Assembly: GCA_044432975.1 (NCBI GenBank)
Contig: JAWXUC010000003.1
Coordinates: 1 to 64,000, forward strand
Length of the DNA stretch: 64,000 nt
Source of the DNA: JAWXUC01 sp044432975
GTDB lineage: Bacteria > Pseudomonadota > Alphaproteobacteria > RF32 > CAG-239
Direction of reading: 5' to 3'
In this document: positions 26,109 to 35,576 of the stretch, piece after piece
How positions within the stretch are numbered: the first letter of the stretch is position 1
Layout: each line of letters begins with the position of its first letter
Made by a program: the position numbers and the translations under genes
The notes under the pieces: model-generated
What the model was told of the DNA's origin: nothing
The model's input: only the letters and a program-made list of their open reading frames with translations
Database searches by the model: none

Positions 26109-26671
26109 TGCTTTTGGATTATCTTAAAGATTTTGAATGGGAAAATGAACCTTATGACATATCTTTTAATGAAAACGGGATGTTTGTTAATGCAGAAGAA
26201 AATACTGACTTTTGGTTAAACAAATCTCAAAAAATTTGCAAAAACAACGCTCACTTTTTTTATACAAAAAAAATTACTGATTTTGAATGCAAAGCATCTT
26301 TTGAAATTAATGATTTTTCTGATTTTTCTCAATGCGGGATTATGATTAAAATAAATGAAAACAACGTTTTTAAAACATCTTTGATGAGCCAATCAAAAAA
26401 CAATCCTAAAATAGGTTCTTCTTTAACTATTGCAGGTTTTTCTGATTGGGCTATATATCCACTCAATAAAATTGAAAATAAAATTTATTATAAAATAAAA
26501 AAAGTAGATAATATTTTCTTTATATTCTACTCTACCGATAACATAAATTTTCATCAAATTAGACAATTCTCTTTTACAGAACCTTTAATTGATGTAAAAA
26601 TAGGTGCTTATTTTGCAAGTCCAAGCAAAAAAACATATAAATCAGTGTTAAAATCTATTGAAATAAAATAA
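26108..26671 (+). CDS. DUF1349 family protein
   Basis: 187 residues, a concanavalin-like beta-sandwich of the DUF1349 family (WLNKSQKICKNNAHFFYTKKITDFE; QCGIMIKINENNVFKTSLM; WAIYPL). Related proteins (yeast REE1-like) have poorly known roles. No signal peptide. Coupled to the dnaJ-like gene by a one-base overlap, so it is coexpressed. Confidence 0.7.
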   Translation: MLLDYLKDFEWENEPYDISFNENGMFVNAEENTDFWLNKSQKICKNNAHFFYTKKITDFECKASFEINDFSDFSQCGIMIKINENNVFKTSLMSQSKNNPKIGSSLTIAGFSDWAIYPLNKIENKIYYKIKKVDNIFFIFYSTDNINFHQIRQFSFTEPLIDVKIGAYFASPSKKTYKSVLKSIEIK

Positions 26672-26725
26672 TCTTAAATAATATTTAATAAATAACATAT
26701 AAACTTTTTAGCAAAGGAGTTTATT

Positions 26726-27685
26726 ATGCCTAATGTTAATGATGTAAATTTTTCTGATATTTATGTGATATCTGAAAATGAAGTATATATTCCAGACCCA
26801 AGATCTGCAACAGCTTTAATGGAGTTTCAGGCTCCTGATATGCATGAATTTTATCAAGCATTAAAAGATGGATATAAAAATTATTCTAGTTATTCTGTGA
26901 ATTTTAAGGGAACAGTATATAGAATTGAAAGAGTTATGAATATTTATGGGGAGCAGTTTTGTGGCAGAAAAATGCCTAATTCAATTCCTCCTTTTGCAAC
27001 TTTAGGATTCCCTATTCCTTTAACAACAAATTTATTATCTTTAAGTAACAAGACTGGGCTTATCTTACTTGCAGGACCTACAGGTGGTGGAAAAACAACA
27101 ACTTGCTCTTCTTTATTAAAGGAATACCTGAACCGTGAAGGCGGATTCGCATATACAATTGAAGATCCTGCAGAAATGCCTTTGGATGGAAAATGTGTTT
27201 CTGTAAAGGGTGGTATTGGAGTTTGTAAACAGACAGAACCTGTTGCTGAAGATTGGGGTGGATCATTAAAATCTGCTTTACGTTCAAAACCTAGATTCAT
27301 TTTTGTAGGAGAGATTAGAACACCTGAAACAGCTTCTGAAGTTTTGCGTGCTGCAACATCAGGGCACCTTGTTCTTTCTACAATTCACGCAAACAACATT
27401 CAAGATGCTATTAATTCTGTTGTAAAATATGCCTCTGCAACAGAACTTAGTGAAGATTTGGCTTATGACTTGTTTTCTAGAGGAATGCAATGTGTAATAC
27501 ATCAAACTCTTCATGGAATTGGAGTTAAAAGACCTGATGTTAGTTTCTTGTTTGCAAATTCTGACAATTCTCAAGGGTGCGCAATTAGAGGAAACATAAA
27601 AACTGGTAAATTAAACCTTGCAACAGCAATTGAAACACAAGCAGTTAGGCTTGCTAGAGGTATTCCGCTATTTCAGGAATTTTAA
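26726..27685 (+). CDS. PilT/DotB-like secretion ATPase
   Basis: 319 residues. It has Walker A GPTGGGKTT (~residues 116-124), an Asp box with TIEDPAE, Walker B FIFVGEIR and a His box LSTIHANN. The N-terminal domain is shorter than in PilT and the layout is closer to DotB/TraJ-type ATPases of type IVB secretion. No pilus or secretion genes are adjacent, so partners must be elsewhere. SD AAAGGAG. It ends just before the phage cluster, which is on the opposite strand. Confidence 0.82.
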   Translation: MPNVNDVNFSDIYVISENEVYIPDPRSATALMEFQAPDMHEFYQALKDGYKNYSSYSVNFKGTVYRIERVMNIYGEQFCGRKMPNSIPPFATLGFPIPLTTNLLSLSNKTGLILLAGPTGGGKTTTCSSLLKEYLNREGGFAYTIEDPAEMPLDGKCVSVKGGIGVCKQTEPVAEDWGGSLKSALRSKPRFIFVGEIRTPETASEVLRAATSGHLVLSTIHANNIQDAINSVVKYASATELSEDLAYDLFSRGMQCVIHQTLHGIGVKRPDVSFLFANSDNSQGCAIRGNIKTGKLNLATAIETQAVRLARGIPLFQEF

Positions 27686-27733
27686 ATTTATCTATATATA
27701 GCTAAAAACATCTAAAGCTTAAAAATAAAAAAA

Positions 27734-27753
27734 GGAACGGTTTTGACCGTTCC
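27734..27753 (-). terminator. Terminator at the end of the phage structural operon
   Basis: GGAACGGT/ACCGTTCC stem with TTTG loop. On the minus strand it is followed by a T run. The MITE at 27766 lies between it and the last phage gene. Confidence 0.75.
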
Positions 27754-27765
27754 ATATATTATTTT

Positions 27766-27943
27766 AACGCGAGGTTCGTATTTGCGCTGATTATTTATTA
27801 AAAACAATGGATTTATTCAGAATTTGGTTTTGTATGACGGGGTCTTGCTCCCGCCTTTTGGCACTGCGTAACGGCGGGAACAAGACCCGCCCTACAGTAA
27901 ATAGTGTAAAAAAGCACTTATTTTTTTATACGAATCTCGTGTT
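27766..27943. mobile_element. MITE-like element, copy 1
   Basis: A 178-bp non-coding element with terminal inverted repeats AACGCGAGGTTCGTAT and ATACGAATCTCGTGTT. The 5-bp direct repeat ATTTT lies on both sides (27761-27765, 27944-27948), the mark of a transposition event. The interior has a long hairpin of CCGCC...GGCGGG with a 17-nt loop. Copy 2 is at 39210. No transposase inside; it would need one in trans. Confidence 0.85.
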
Positions 27944-28370
27944 ATTTTAATGTTTTGTTTGTGTATTGCGTTAAACCATTATACAAGCTAGATTGGTAGT
28001 TATTATACATTTGGTTATATTTTGTATCATATTCATAACTTGTATCATATATATCTTGATATGCATCATTAATCATTCCTGTTTGGCCTGCGGCTGCTGA
28101 ACCATCTTGAGATATTCCTAACGCGCTTAAGCTTGCTTTTTTTGATGCTAATTGTTGTTCTAACAAATTTCTTCTATTATTAACAGCGCTTTCTTGTTGC
28201 TGTTTTAATAGTTTCATTTGAGCTTTTTGTGAATTTGTATTATTTAATAAGCTTGCGATACCTGTTCCTATTGTAATAGCTGTACCTACGCCGCTTAACG
28301 CACTTGCTCCTGCTCCTGCGCTTGCTCCGCCGCCTGTTGCCGCTGATGCAGAACTTGTTGTTCCTCCCAT
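27942..28370 (-). CDS. Phage structural protein, possible internal virion or tail component
   Basis: 142 residues, Gly/Ala/Ser-rich at the N-terminus (GGGASAGAGASALSGVGTAITIGTGIASLL, potentially membrane-active), then a coiled coil, then a Tyr/Asn-rich end. Last gene of the structural run, where podoviruses encode internal virion proteins; the assignment is by position. The MITE inserted exactly at its stop codon, leaving the reading frame intact. SD GGAGGATAAT. Confidence 0.55.
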   Translation of the reverse strand: MGGTTSSASAATGGGASAGAGASALSGVGTAITIGTGIASLLNNTNSQKAQMKLLKQQQESAVNNRRNLLEQQLASKKASLSALGISQDGSAAAGQTGMINDAYQDIYDTSYEYDTKYNQMYNNYQSSLYNGLTQYTNKTLK

Positions 28371-28371
28371 A

Positions 28372-30276
28372 TTATCCTCCTTTTGTTGCTGTTTTTATGT
28401 TATTTACTACTGACAATAATGTAAAAGCATAAGGCTCGACACCATGAATGCTCCACATTGGTTTTTCAAGACTACGAATCCACCCCAAACCTTTGACTTC
28501 AACATCTCCGTTATAGGTTGTTGGAACACTATCCATTAAATTGTCTTTATTTAATTTACTTAACGGAACTTCTACATATTTATCATTATACATTAATCTT
28601 AATGACTGAGAATTTATTATTCTAAATTGACTATCTATTAATCTATATGATTTTGGGGAATAATAATTACTCCCTTCAACAGTCAATGGTAAAGGTTCTA
28701 TAATATGCTCATATTCATATCCATATTTTACATTTGTTGCGCCATAAATTAAATCTATTTTACCATTAATGACTTCATATATTCCGACATCAAAGTCATC
28801 TGCTAAGACTCTTACTTCTTGTCCTTCAAAAATATCATTAATTTCAATTTCTGTTTGTTTTTCATCAAAGTTTATTTCAAACGAACAATCTGTATAAAAA
28901 TCTGAGCTTTGTTTTTCAAGATAATAATTATTATTTCTATTTATAACAAAATATACATCTTCACCAACAATTGCTACAGATTCATATTTGCCTTTTGTGT
29001 GTAATTTTGACCAGCCTGATACCTCTTCTGTTCTGTATGAGGTATAAGAAGAGACGCTTCCATCTGCAAGCACAATGTATAAAACACACGTATTTTTATC
29101 AAAAGCGAATGTGATTGGGTTTGACATTATATCTGGTGCCATTAAGCATAAATCTTTGCCTTGATATGCTTGTTCTACATCTGAAAACAAAAACTCTCTT
29201 AACTGTTTTCCGTTTGATGAAACAAAGATATTAGCACCATCAATGTTTTGAGGCTGCATGGTTGTTGTTCTGTATGAACCAACTGCTGTTTGCTCACTTA
29301 AATAAATTGAGGTTGGGGTTAATGGTTCTCCTGTTACCATCCATTCACTTCCTGTTGTGAAAACTAACAAATGTCTTGTAGAAATAACATTTTCAATTGC
29401 ATTTACCTGATCAGAAAGAATTGCAAACTCTATTGATTCATCATCTAATCCTGTTCCTAAATCAAAATTAAATAAGTCTGATGAACAAGAAAGCCACAAT
29501 CTATTTGGCAAACTTTTAGAGCCTCCAATAACCGTTCTGCCTTGATGGAATGTTACTGAACGAGGATATCCCCTCATTGGTGAAAATGAGCTTTCTTCCC
29601 AGTCTGATGTTTTACTAACACTTGATAAACTTGCGCTTACAATACCTTTTATGCTTGTGGCGCTCACATATTCTGTAACCTCTAACTGACCGTCATTAAT
29701 TTTAATTCTAACACCTACATAATCTTCTGTAAAAATTTCTGATGCGGCAGTTAAAGTTATTGTGCCTGTTTTAGCAGACGGTGTTACATCGACATCATAA
29801 CTGTGAAAGTTATAATATGGGCAATAAACAAAACCATCATCATCTTCATAATATGTCCAGGGGTTAATTTCCCAGACTTCATCATTGCCTCGAGTTATTT
29901 TTTGAGGTTCAACGTCTTCATGAACAACAAGCAAAGTATCTGCACTTTGCGTAAAGTTTAATTTATCTAATTGGCTTGTGCTATATGGTGTTGTTAAAGT
30001 TGCAATTAACTCATCATTTTTAAAAACTTTTAATTGATAATGAGAAAATGACAATAAATATGTTTGGGTTTCATTAAATTCAAAAGAAATTAATTTGGTT
30101 GTTGCTTCTAAATCGGCAATAAATTTTGTACCCGTTCTTCTTGAGACACCACCTGTTGGAGCAATTGTTACATTAGTCAATGTTCTTGCGCCATTTTCAT
30201 AAAGTGTTAATTCTCCCCTACCATATAATTCTTTTGAAATTTGCCCTGAAGTAAAATTTGTTTTTATATGTAACAT
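28372..30276 (-). CDS. Tail tubular protein B/stabilisation-type phage tail protein
   Basis: 634 residues. The N-terminus LHIKTNFTSGQISKELYGRGELTLYENGARTLTNV and GGVSRRTGTKFIAD is the signature of the large podoviral tail-hub proteins that close the portal vertex. The rest is beta-rich. It follows the adaptor gene with a one-base overlap (TAATG). Tail fibre genes are not found downstream. Confidence 0.78.
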   Translation of the reverse strand: MLHIKTNFTSGQISKELYGRGELTLYENGARTLTNVTIAPTGGVSRRTGTKFIADLEATTKLISFEFNETQTYLLSFSHYQLKVFKNDELIATLTTPYSTSQLDKLNFTQSADTLLVVHEDVEPQKITRGNDEVWEINPWTYYEDDDGFVYCPYYNFHSYDVDVTPSAKTGTITLTAASEIFTEDYVGVRIKINDGQLEVTEYVSATSIKGIVSASLSSVSKTSDWEESSFSPMRGYPRSVTFHQGRTVIGGSKSLPNRLWLSCSSDLFNFDLGTGLDDESIEFAILSDQVNAIENVISTRHLLVFTTGSEWMVTGEPLTPTSIYLSEQTAVGSYRTTTMQPQNIDGANIFVSSNGKQLREFLFSDVEQAYQGKDLCLMAPDIMSNPITFAFDKNTCVLYIVLADGSVSSYTSYRTEEVSGWSKLHTKGKYESVAIVGEDVYFVINRNNNYYLEKQSSDFYTDCSFEINFDEKQTEIEINDIFEGQEVRVLADDFDVGIYEVINGKIDLIYGATNVKYGYEYEHIIEPLPLTVEGSNYYSPKSYRLIDSQFRIINSQSLRLMYNDKYVEVPLSKLNKDNLMDSVPTTYNGDVEVKGLGWIRSLEKPMWSIHGVEPYAFTLLSVVNNIKTATKGG

Positions 30277-30845
30277 TAGCCCCTCACGTCTATTAATGAA
30301 AAATCTTCAAAAGTTTTTGTTGTTGATTGTTGAGCATCTATTAATTTTGCTCGTTTGAAATCATCCTCAAAACGTTTTAACAAAAACTCTGCTCTTGATG
30401 TGCTTTCTGTTAATGATAAACAAAAATCTGAGGCTAATTTGCCAATTAACATTTCTACAAAAAAGCTTGGCATAGATTCTTCTTCTACACTTGCAACATA
30501 TTGAATCACAATATCATTTACATTTGAATATAATTTGTTTTCACTTATTACATAACTAAGTCCTCTAGTTCTGTTGTCATATCCTGCTGAAATTACTCTT
30601 AAGCAATCTGTTGGTAAAAAATAGGCATATTGAAAATCTGCTATAGGTGCTTCTTCTAACTTGTTTAGTTTTTGTTGTCTTAAAGCAAAATTCCACGGAT
30701 ATGATGAGATTAAAGAATTTTTAATAATGCTATATAAATTTTTTGCAACCTCTGCTTCTGCGGTAGATTCTTCAAAAGATGATATTGAACTTCCGCCAAT
30801 TCTGATTAATGCATTTGAACATATATCTATATCTGTATATGCCAT
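30276..30845 (-). CDS. Tail tubular protein A-like head-tail adaptor
   Basis: 189 residues. The start ICSNALIRIGGSSISSFEESTAEA followed by SYPWNFAL and a C-terminal helix is typical of T7 gp11-like adaptor proteins of podoviruses. It would bind the portal ring and link it to the tail hub. Directly upstream of and coupled to the tail hub gene. Confidence 0.8.
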   Translation of the reverse strand: MAYTDIDICSNALIRIGGSSISSFEESTAEAEVAKNLYSIIKNSLISSYPWNFALRQQKLNKLEEAPIADFQYAYFLPTDCLRVISAGYDNRTRGLSYVISENKLYSNVNDIVIQYVASVEEESMPSFFVEMLIGKLASDFCLSLTESTSRAEFLLKRFEDDFKRAKLIDAQQSTTKTFEDFSLIDVRG

Positions 30846-30872
30846 TTTTTTCTCCCTTAAAATAAATAAAAA

Positions 30873-30895
30873 GGCGAGAGCAAACCCCCGCCTTA
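30873..30895. repeat. Short palindromic repeat within the phage cluster
   Basis: GGCGAGAG...CCCCCGCCTTACA resembles the central hairpin of the MITE copies and sits between the 82-residue gene and the tail adaptor gene. Confidence 0.5.
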
Positions 30896-30905
30896 CAAGT
30901 TTTCA

Positions 30906-31154
30906 TTATGCTTCTTCGCTAACTTCTGGAATTATACTTAAAACAGTTACTACTCCGTCTGTTGAACTAGACACACTCAAGATATCTGCAGTACCATTTA
31001 CGTTTGCTAAAATCATATCACCTGTTTTAATATATGATGATGCATCGTTAAAATATCCTGTTGAAGTTATTGAACTATCTGTTGTTGTATAGTTAAACAA
31101 GCTAAAGCCGTTTGCATAAGCTAAAACGCTTAAATTTGTGTTGTTAAATGCCAT
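30906..31154 (-). CDS. Small phage protein, possible capsid decoration
   Basis: 82 residues, Ser/Thr/Asn-rich and beta-strand-like (FSLFNYTTTDSSITSTGYF). Located directly after the capsid gene. Similar small genes after the capsid encode decoration or head-closure proteins, but no family is recognised here. Confidence 0.6.
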   Translation of the reverse strand: MAFNNTNLSVLAYANGFSLFNYTTTDSSITSTGYFNDASSYIKTGDMILANVNGTADILSVSSSTDGVVTVLSIIPEVSEEA

Positions 31155-31158
31155 GGTA

Positions 31159-31974
31159 TTAAGCCTCCTTACATTTGATTTTGATTACGCCGTCTTCGTC
31201 AATCAAGCATGAACCTTGTGATAACATATTGTTTACAAAGTTTGATGCATGATCACCATGCCAGCTGATATCTGTTTTTACATCGCAGCCAGATGCATGA
31301 CCTACTGCTGATTGGTGAAAGATAAAGCAATCTCTTTCTGTGCCGTCTAATGGTAAACCTGTATGCATAATCCAATTAATGCCTAACCATTTTCTTGCCT
31401 CTGTGCCTTTTAAGAATGGTAAGTTGTCGCCTGCATAATCAGAGCTTGAAAACTCATCAATGTTTAATAATGCATTCCATTGCAATGGACCAACAATACC
31501 ATAACGATTACCATCATCTGGAACATCTTTGTTGTTAAGTGCTGCAAATGCTGTTAAAAGAACATCTTTTGTTAATGCTGCTGTATATACACCTACAGCG
31601 TTTGTTGCACCAGATAATGCTTCAATAATAAGATCATCTGTTTTTCTACCCAATGCGTATGCACCTGCAGAAGCTACAACACGTCTTTCATCGTGATTGA
31701 TTTTCAACTCATCAAGAGCATCTACCCAATCGCCTGCATAAAAATCTTGTAATGAGCACTCAATTGGAGTGTGATCTAAATTCATCACAGGTACTAAACC
31801 ATGACGAGATTTTACAGTAGCAACACCTTTACCAACTTTTTGGAATGTTGTTGAAGCACCTTGAATGTTGTTTTTGAAACGTACTGTATTTTTTAATTTT
31901 GAACCAATTTGTTGATATGCTAAATGAACATCTTTTTCAAATTGTTTTACAAAAGATTGTGAAATATCACTCAT
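31159..31974 (-). CDS. Major capsid protein
   Basis: 271 residues lying between scaffold and tail adaptor. FVKQFEKDVHLAYQQIGSKLKNTVRFKNNIQG and TPIECSLQDFYAGDWVDALDELK, then DGNRYGIVGPLQWNALL, match phage capsid proteins found in small podophage-like elements. It would form the icosahedral shell. Length is modest, consistent with a small particle. Confidence 0.78.
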   Translation of the reverse strand: MSDISQSFVKQFEKDVHLAYQQIGSKLKNTVRFKNNIQGASTTFQKVGKGVATVKSRHGLVPVMNLDHTPIECSLQDFYAGDWVDALDELKINHDERRVVASAGAYALGRKTDDLIIEALSGATNAVGVYTAALTKDVLLTAFAALNNKDVPDDGNRYGIVGPLQWNALLNIDEFSSSDYAGDNLPFLKGTEARKWLGINWIMHTGLPLDGTERDCFIFHQSAVGHASGCDVKTDISWHGDHASNFVNNMLSQGSCLIDEDGVIKIKCKEA

Positions 31975-31994
31975 ATTTTATTTTCCTTTTTTTA

Positions 31995-32576
31995 TTATTT
32001 ATTGCCGTATAGTTTTTCAAAACCGTTAGTGATTTTGGCTATATAGTCTTTGTCTTTTGTTTGCCAATATCTTGGGTCTTGCATCATTTTAGTTAAACTT
32101 TCATCAGTTACAGGCTCATTAAAACTAGCTTCTGAATTAATAGCAGGCTCATTTGAGCCCATCATTTTATAAAGAGCAATTACACCTTCTGAAGTTGAAC
32201 CAAGAGCGTTATACACCTCTTGTTCAAATTGTTGTTTTGCCCATGCTGATACTTGTCTTGAAACTTCATTGAATTTTTCTTGACTACCAAAGTATTGAAC
32301 TAATTTTTCTAGTTGTTTTTGGGCTTCAAACTCTGATGCCATTTCTTGAATATATGGCAAAATTCTTTCGTTTGCTAAATCATATACCAACTGAGCTTGA
32401 GAGTTGTTAAATCCTGCATTATAAAATCTTTCTAATACATCATCATCTGTTGCAAAAAGAGGACTTTTATAATCAATGGTATAATCCTTAAAACTATTTG
32501 GCATGGCACTTTGAGCACCTGCGTTCAACAAGTTTTGTGGAATTTCTTGTTGTGATTTTTGTTGTTTGTTAAACAT
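31995..32576 (-). CDS. Capsid scaffolding protein (probable)
   Basis: 193 residues, acidic and helical, Gln-rich, with no membrane segments. Its position right before the capsid gene, and the AQLVYDLANERILPYIQEMASEFE helices, fit a scaffold that is removed during maturation. Assignment is mainly by gene order. Confidence 0.65.
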   Translation of the reverse strand: MFNKQQKSQQEIPQNLLNAGAQSAMPNSFKDYTIDYKSPLFATDDDVLERFYNAGFNNSQAQLVYDLANERILPYIQEMASEFEAQKQLEKLVQYFGSQEKFNEVSRQVSAWAKQQFEQEVYNALGSTSEGVIALYKMMGSNEPAINSEASFNEPVTDESLTKMMQDPRYWQTKDKDYIAKITNGFEKLYGNK

Positions 32577-32700
32577 ATTTTATCCTTTATTATTAAACAA
32601 TTAGCACACAATTTGCTTTTCCTAATTTCCTAGGAAAATAAGAATAAGAAAATGCAAATTTAAGTGCGTTAAATTATAAGGTTTTGTTTTAGATAAAAGC

Positions 32701-34155
32701 CTAGACTTCTAGACTTTCGTTGATTAAAGAGGCTGGCACATTTAAGGTTTTGCCGAGCCATTTTGCGGTCTCGTAATAATTTACGGCTATTTGAGAGTTT
32801 TCTCCCCAGCCAGAGACCAAGTTTACCCATTCTGCAATGTTTGAAACATCTTTTCTGCTTTGAACTAATGCTAATGGGGATTTGTATTGAATATCTACAA
32901 TTTTGCCATCTATCTCAAAATTTAAGATTTCTCCGCGGCGACGAAGAATATTAAAAGCTCTTTTTAATAATGGGGTTAAGAGTTCTGACTGCAAGCGTCC
33001 AAAGCTTGCGCCCAAAATTCTTGCCATTTGAGATGAGCGTTCTAAAACTTCTGTTGCGGTCATATTAGGGCTATCAACTTGTGATAGGCTATCTGCTAAA
33101 AGAGCATGATTTATTCTACTTCTTAAATCTGTTAACACAAGTTGAGATACATCAAATTTGCCAGGGGCTTCTAATGGAGTTAATCCTTTTGAATCAACCG
33201 CTTTAGGAATAATTGCCCCTGGGACTAATTTTATATTGGCAGGATTAATAACTCCGTCATCGTCTGCTTGCCAAATTCCTGTTACTGCTATTGATGCGTT
33301 TTTTAGCACCAATTCCACAACTTTATTGGCGGTTTTTATATCTGGTAATGCTTTCATTACAGGAGAACGTCCATAGACTTCTCCTGGGGCTTTTTGCCAT
33401 CTAAAATTAATAAAAGGAGATGTATCAAAAACGCCTTCTTTTATTAAAACATAATCACCGCCATCTTGAACAAACACAATATATTCATATCCGCAAGAAC
33501 CATGTTCTAAGCATCTGGGAACAACTGTTTCGATGACTTTTAAAGTAAAGTCTCTATCTTCTTTTTTATCTAATAAATGCTCTGGCAAAATTGCTCCATT
33601 AAAACGAGCTAAAATGCTTTCTACATTCATATCAGAAGATCTAAAAGTTGTATCCAATTTGCCACTAGCACTCTCTTCTATTGAAATTTCAGAAAGCGGA
33701 ATAGCTGAAAATTTAAACGCTGATGTTTCACCTATTGGCGCTTCTTCAAACAATAAACAAGCTGTTCCTGCAGTTACTAAATCTAAATAACACTGATGGA
33801 GTTCTATTGAAAAATTTGAATGCTCAAAATTTTGCAAAACAATATCTGTTGTCTCTTCTAGTGTTTTTGAAACTTGTTGTTTTTCTATTTCTGAAAGTTC
33901 TTTTCCACCTTTTAAGCCAAACCATTTTGCCCAAGGTGGAGTCAGCTCTGCAAGTAATGATGATGCAAGCTGATCAACCGCATCTATAGCGGTTCCGTCA
34001 TAAATATGAACACCACTATCGCCACCATCAAAAACCGCATTCTCTCTTTGTGGAAAGGCATAAGCATAGCACTCTTGCCAATCAGCTTCCCACATTGATT
34101 TTTTTTCTTGAGCTTTTGTAAATCTCTTATGCAAATGCTCTAATTTTTCATTCAT
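32701..34155 (-). CDS. Portal (head-to-tail connecting) protein
   Basis: 484 residues of the podoviral head-tail connector family: KKSMWEADWQECYAYAFPQRENAVF, DGTAIDAVDQLASSLLAELTPPWAKWF, and the C-terminal DSLSQVDSPNMTATEVLERSSQ. It would form the dodecameric DNA gate. It precedes the scaffold gene with a 124-bp gap and follows a small gene by 2 nt. Confidence 0.88.
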   Translation of the reverse strand: MNEKLEHLHKRFTKAQEKKSMWEADWQECYAYAFPQRENAVFDGGDSGVHIYDGTAIDAVDQLASSLLAELTPPWAKWFGLKGGKELSEIEKQQVSKTLEETTDIVLQNFEHSNFSIELHQCYLDLVTAGTACLLFEEAPIGETSAFKFSAIPLSEISIEESASGKLDTTFRSSDMNVESILARFNGAILPEHLLDKKEDRDFTLKVIETVVPRCLEHGSCGYEYIVFVQDGGDYVLIKEGVFDTSPFINFRWQKAPGEVYGRSPVMKALPDIKTANKVVELVLKNASIAVTGIWQADDDGVINPANIKLVPGAIIPKAVDSKGLTPLEAPGKFDVSQLVLTDLRSRINHALLADSLSQVDSPNMTATEVLERSSQMARILGASFGRLQSELLTPLLKRAFNILRRRGEILNFEIDGKIVDIQYKSPLALVQSRKDVSNIAEWVNLVSGWGENSQIAVNYYETAKWLGKTLNVPASLINESLEV

Positions 34156-34157
34156 TT

Positions 34158-34370
34158 TTATTCTCCTAATAATGATTTTCTAGTCAAACCATCTGAGGTA
34201 TCATTTGTCTTTTCTGTTAAAATTCCTTGGTATGATGTGTTGACGGTACTTGCCATGCCTCTTCTTTGACTTTCAATTATTGAAGCCCTTTCTTCTGCGG
34301 CAGCTTCTTCTGCAATTGCTGCTGTGTCTACAGGCTCTGGGACATCTGGTGATGAAAAAATTCCACCCAT
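34158..34370 (-). CDS. Small phage protein of unknown function
   Basis: 70 residues (MGGIFSSPDVPEPVDTAAIAEEAAAEERASI) beginning with a Pro/Ala-rich segment and a helix. Similar short genes lie upstream of portal genes in podovirus-like clusters. Spacing of 2 nt on both sides shows it belongs to the operon. Confidence 0.6.
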   Translation of the reverse strand: MGGIFSSPDVPEPVDTAAIAEEAAAEERASIIESQRRGMASTVNTSYQGILTEKTNDTSDGLTRKSLLGE

Positions 34371-34372
34371 TT

Positions 34373-34768
34373 TTATTCTCCTTTATTTTTGCTTTTGTCT
34401 GTGTTAAATATATTAAATAGTCTTTTATCAGAACTTCGTTTTACAACAGAAATTCCTAATACGCCTAGCGCCATTGACCACAACGAAGTTGTTTCTGCCA
34501 TGGCTAAAATTAAATCTATTGAATTGGGCTTATTTGATAAAACAATATAGCAAATTATTGCCATATAAGCCACCCAAGCAACAGAAACGCAATATCCAAA
34601 AAACGGGCGCCAACATTTTACAAACATTGATTCAGTTTTTAATTCTGCCTGAATTGTTTGGTTTATAATTTCAACATTTTTATCTTCGCCAATTTCTGTT
34701 ATTTGGTCTTTGGCAAAACCAAAAAAAGTTTTGACAATTGGAATAGAACTTAAAATCTTAAACATCAC
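34373..34768 (-). CDS. Holin of the 3TM gene-transfer-release type
   Basis: 131 residues with a helical N-terminus, then WRPFFGYCVSVAWVAYMAIICYIVL and further hydrophobic stretches near residues 88-105, consistent with the GTA_holin_3TM family (holins of gene transfer agents and related phages). It would open the inner membrane for the neighbouring hydrolase. Two bases separate it from the hydrolase gene. Confidence 0.78.
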   Translation of the reverse strand: MMFKILSSIPIVKTFFGFAKDQITEIGEDKNVEIINQTIQAELKTESMFVKCWRPFFGYCVSVAWVAYMAIICYIVLSNKPNSIDLILAMAETTSLWSMALGVLGISVVKRSSDKRLFNIFNTDKSKNKGE

Positions 34769-34769
34769 C

Positions 34770-35189
34770 CTACTCCTCTATATTATTATAAAACAAGTGC
34801 GAACCAATCTCTATACAGGGTAATTTTTTTCTGGACCATTTGGGAAAAACTAACTTTGTGTGATAATGAGTTGCTCCACAAGTGTTGTCTTCTAAAACAC
34901 CATGAACAGCTCTTGTTGCAATGCGCTGAGCTATGCAAAAATTAACATCATCTTCTGTTATTTTTTGTATAAGTTTGCAATTGGGGTCGTTAACATTCCA
35001 GCAAGAAAACTGAAATGGCGCTTGGCAAATTGAAATGATGTCATTGCCCCACCAATATCTTTTCTTTTTTTGAGAAAATGATAAGCGGTTTAATACAACA
35101 TTGGCAATTGCTTCTTGTCCTGAAATACTTTCTCCTCTGGCCTCTCCATAAATAGTTCTGGCCAAAATATCTATAACTTTATGGCTCAT
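34770..35189 (-). CDS. SleB-like cell wall hydrolase (endolysin)
   Basis: 139 residues of the Hydrolase_2/SleB family: LARTIYGEARGESISGQEAIANVVLNRL carries the catalytic glutamate, then GNDIISICQAPFQFSCW and ATHYHT. Such enzymes cut peptidoglycan. No signal peptide, so it needs the holin for release. SD AAGGAAC. Confidence 0.88.
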   Translation of the reverse strand: MSHKVIDILARTIYGEARGESISGQEAIANVVLNRLSFSQKKKRYWWGNDIISICQAPFQFSCWNVNDPNCKLIQKITEDDVNFCIAQRIATRAVHGVLEDNTCGATHYHTKLVFPKWSRKKLPCIEIGSHLFYNNIEE

Positions 35190-35204
35190 ATTTTTGTTCC
35201 TTAT

Positions 35205-35450
35205 TTACATTTTTTGTTTTGTGGCATCGTCTAGTTTTTGTTCTATACGAAGTAGATGGTTGGTTAAGCGATTTTCTATGTCTTTTAAGTAAGTGGTAGA
35301 AACATAATTGCGGGCGACATGAAGTTTGAATTCTGCCAGCGCGTCTTTTATGTTTTGCCTTTCTGACTTTTCTGTTATTAACATTTTGAAAATCGCAATA
35401 AAAATGGGCAACTCTATTAGAGTTACCCATTCAAAAATGCTTATTGTCAT
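35205..35450 (-). CDS. Small membrane protein with coiled coil, lysis module
   Basis: 81 residues: one N-terminal transmembrane helix (WVTLIELPIFIAIFKMLI) followed by a charged coiled coil (IENRLTNHLLRIEQKLDD). The layout resembles phage spanin/Rz-like or accessory holin proteins. A second frame (35179-35430) overlaps but lacks a sensible protein profile. Confidence 0.6.
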   Translation of the reverse strand: MTISIFEWVTLIELPIFIAIFKMLITEKSERQNIKDALAEFKLHVARNYVSTTYLKDIENRLTNHLLRIEQKLDDATKQKM

Positions 35451-35486
35451 GGTTGTTTTTTCCTTTTTTATGGAACTATAGTTTGA

Positions 35487-35562
35487 CTGGATTGCGGATC
35501 AAGTCAGCAATGACGTGGCGTACAGTCTCTTCGTCATTGCGGGCTACGACCCGCAATCTAGT
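35487..35562. repeat. Palindromic repeat pair in the phage cluster
   Basis: ATTGCGGATCAAG..AGCAATGACG and CGTCATTGCGGG..CCCGCAAT form an inverted pair. Related copies are at 54016-54050, 54220-54245 and 62138-62220. It separates lysis from terminase. Confidence 0.7.
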
Positions 35563-35576
35563 TGAAAAGACTTTCC

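Noticed and set aside
35179..35430. 83-codon frame overlapping the small lysis gene
   Set aside because: Arg/Lys/Ser-rich with no hydrophobic core; the alternate frame encodes a transmembrane helix and coiled coil and has the better start.
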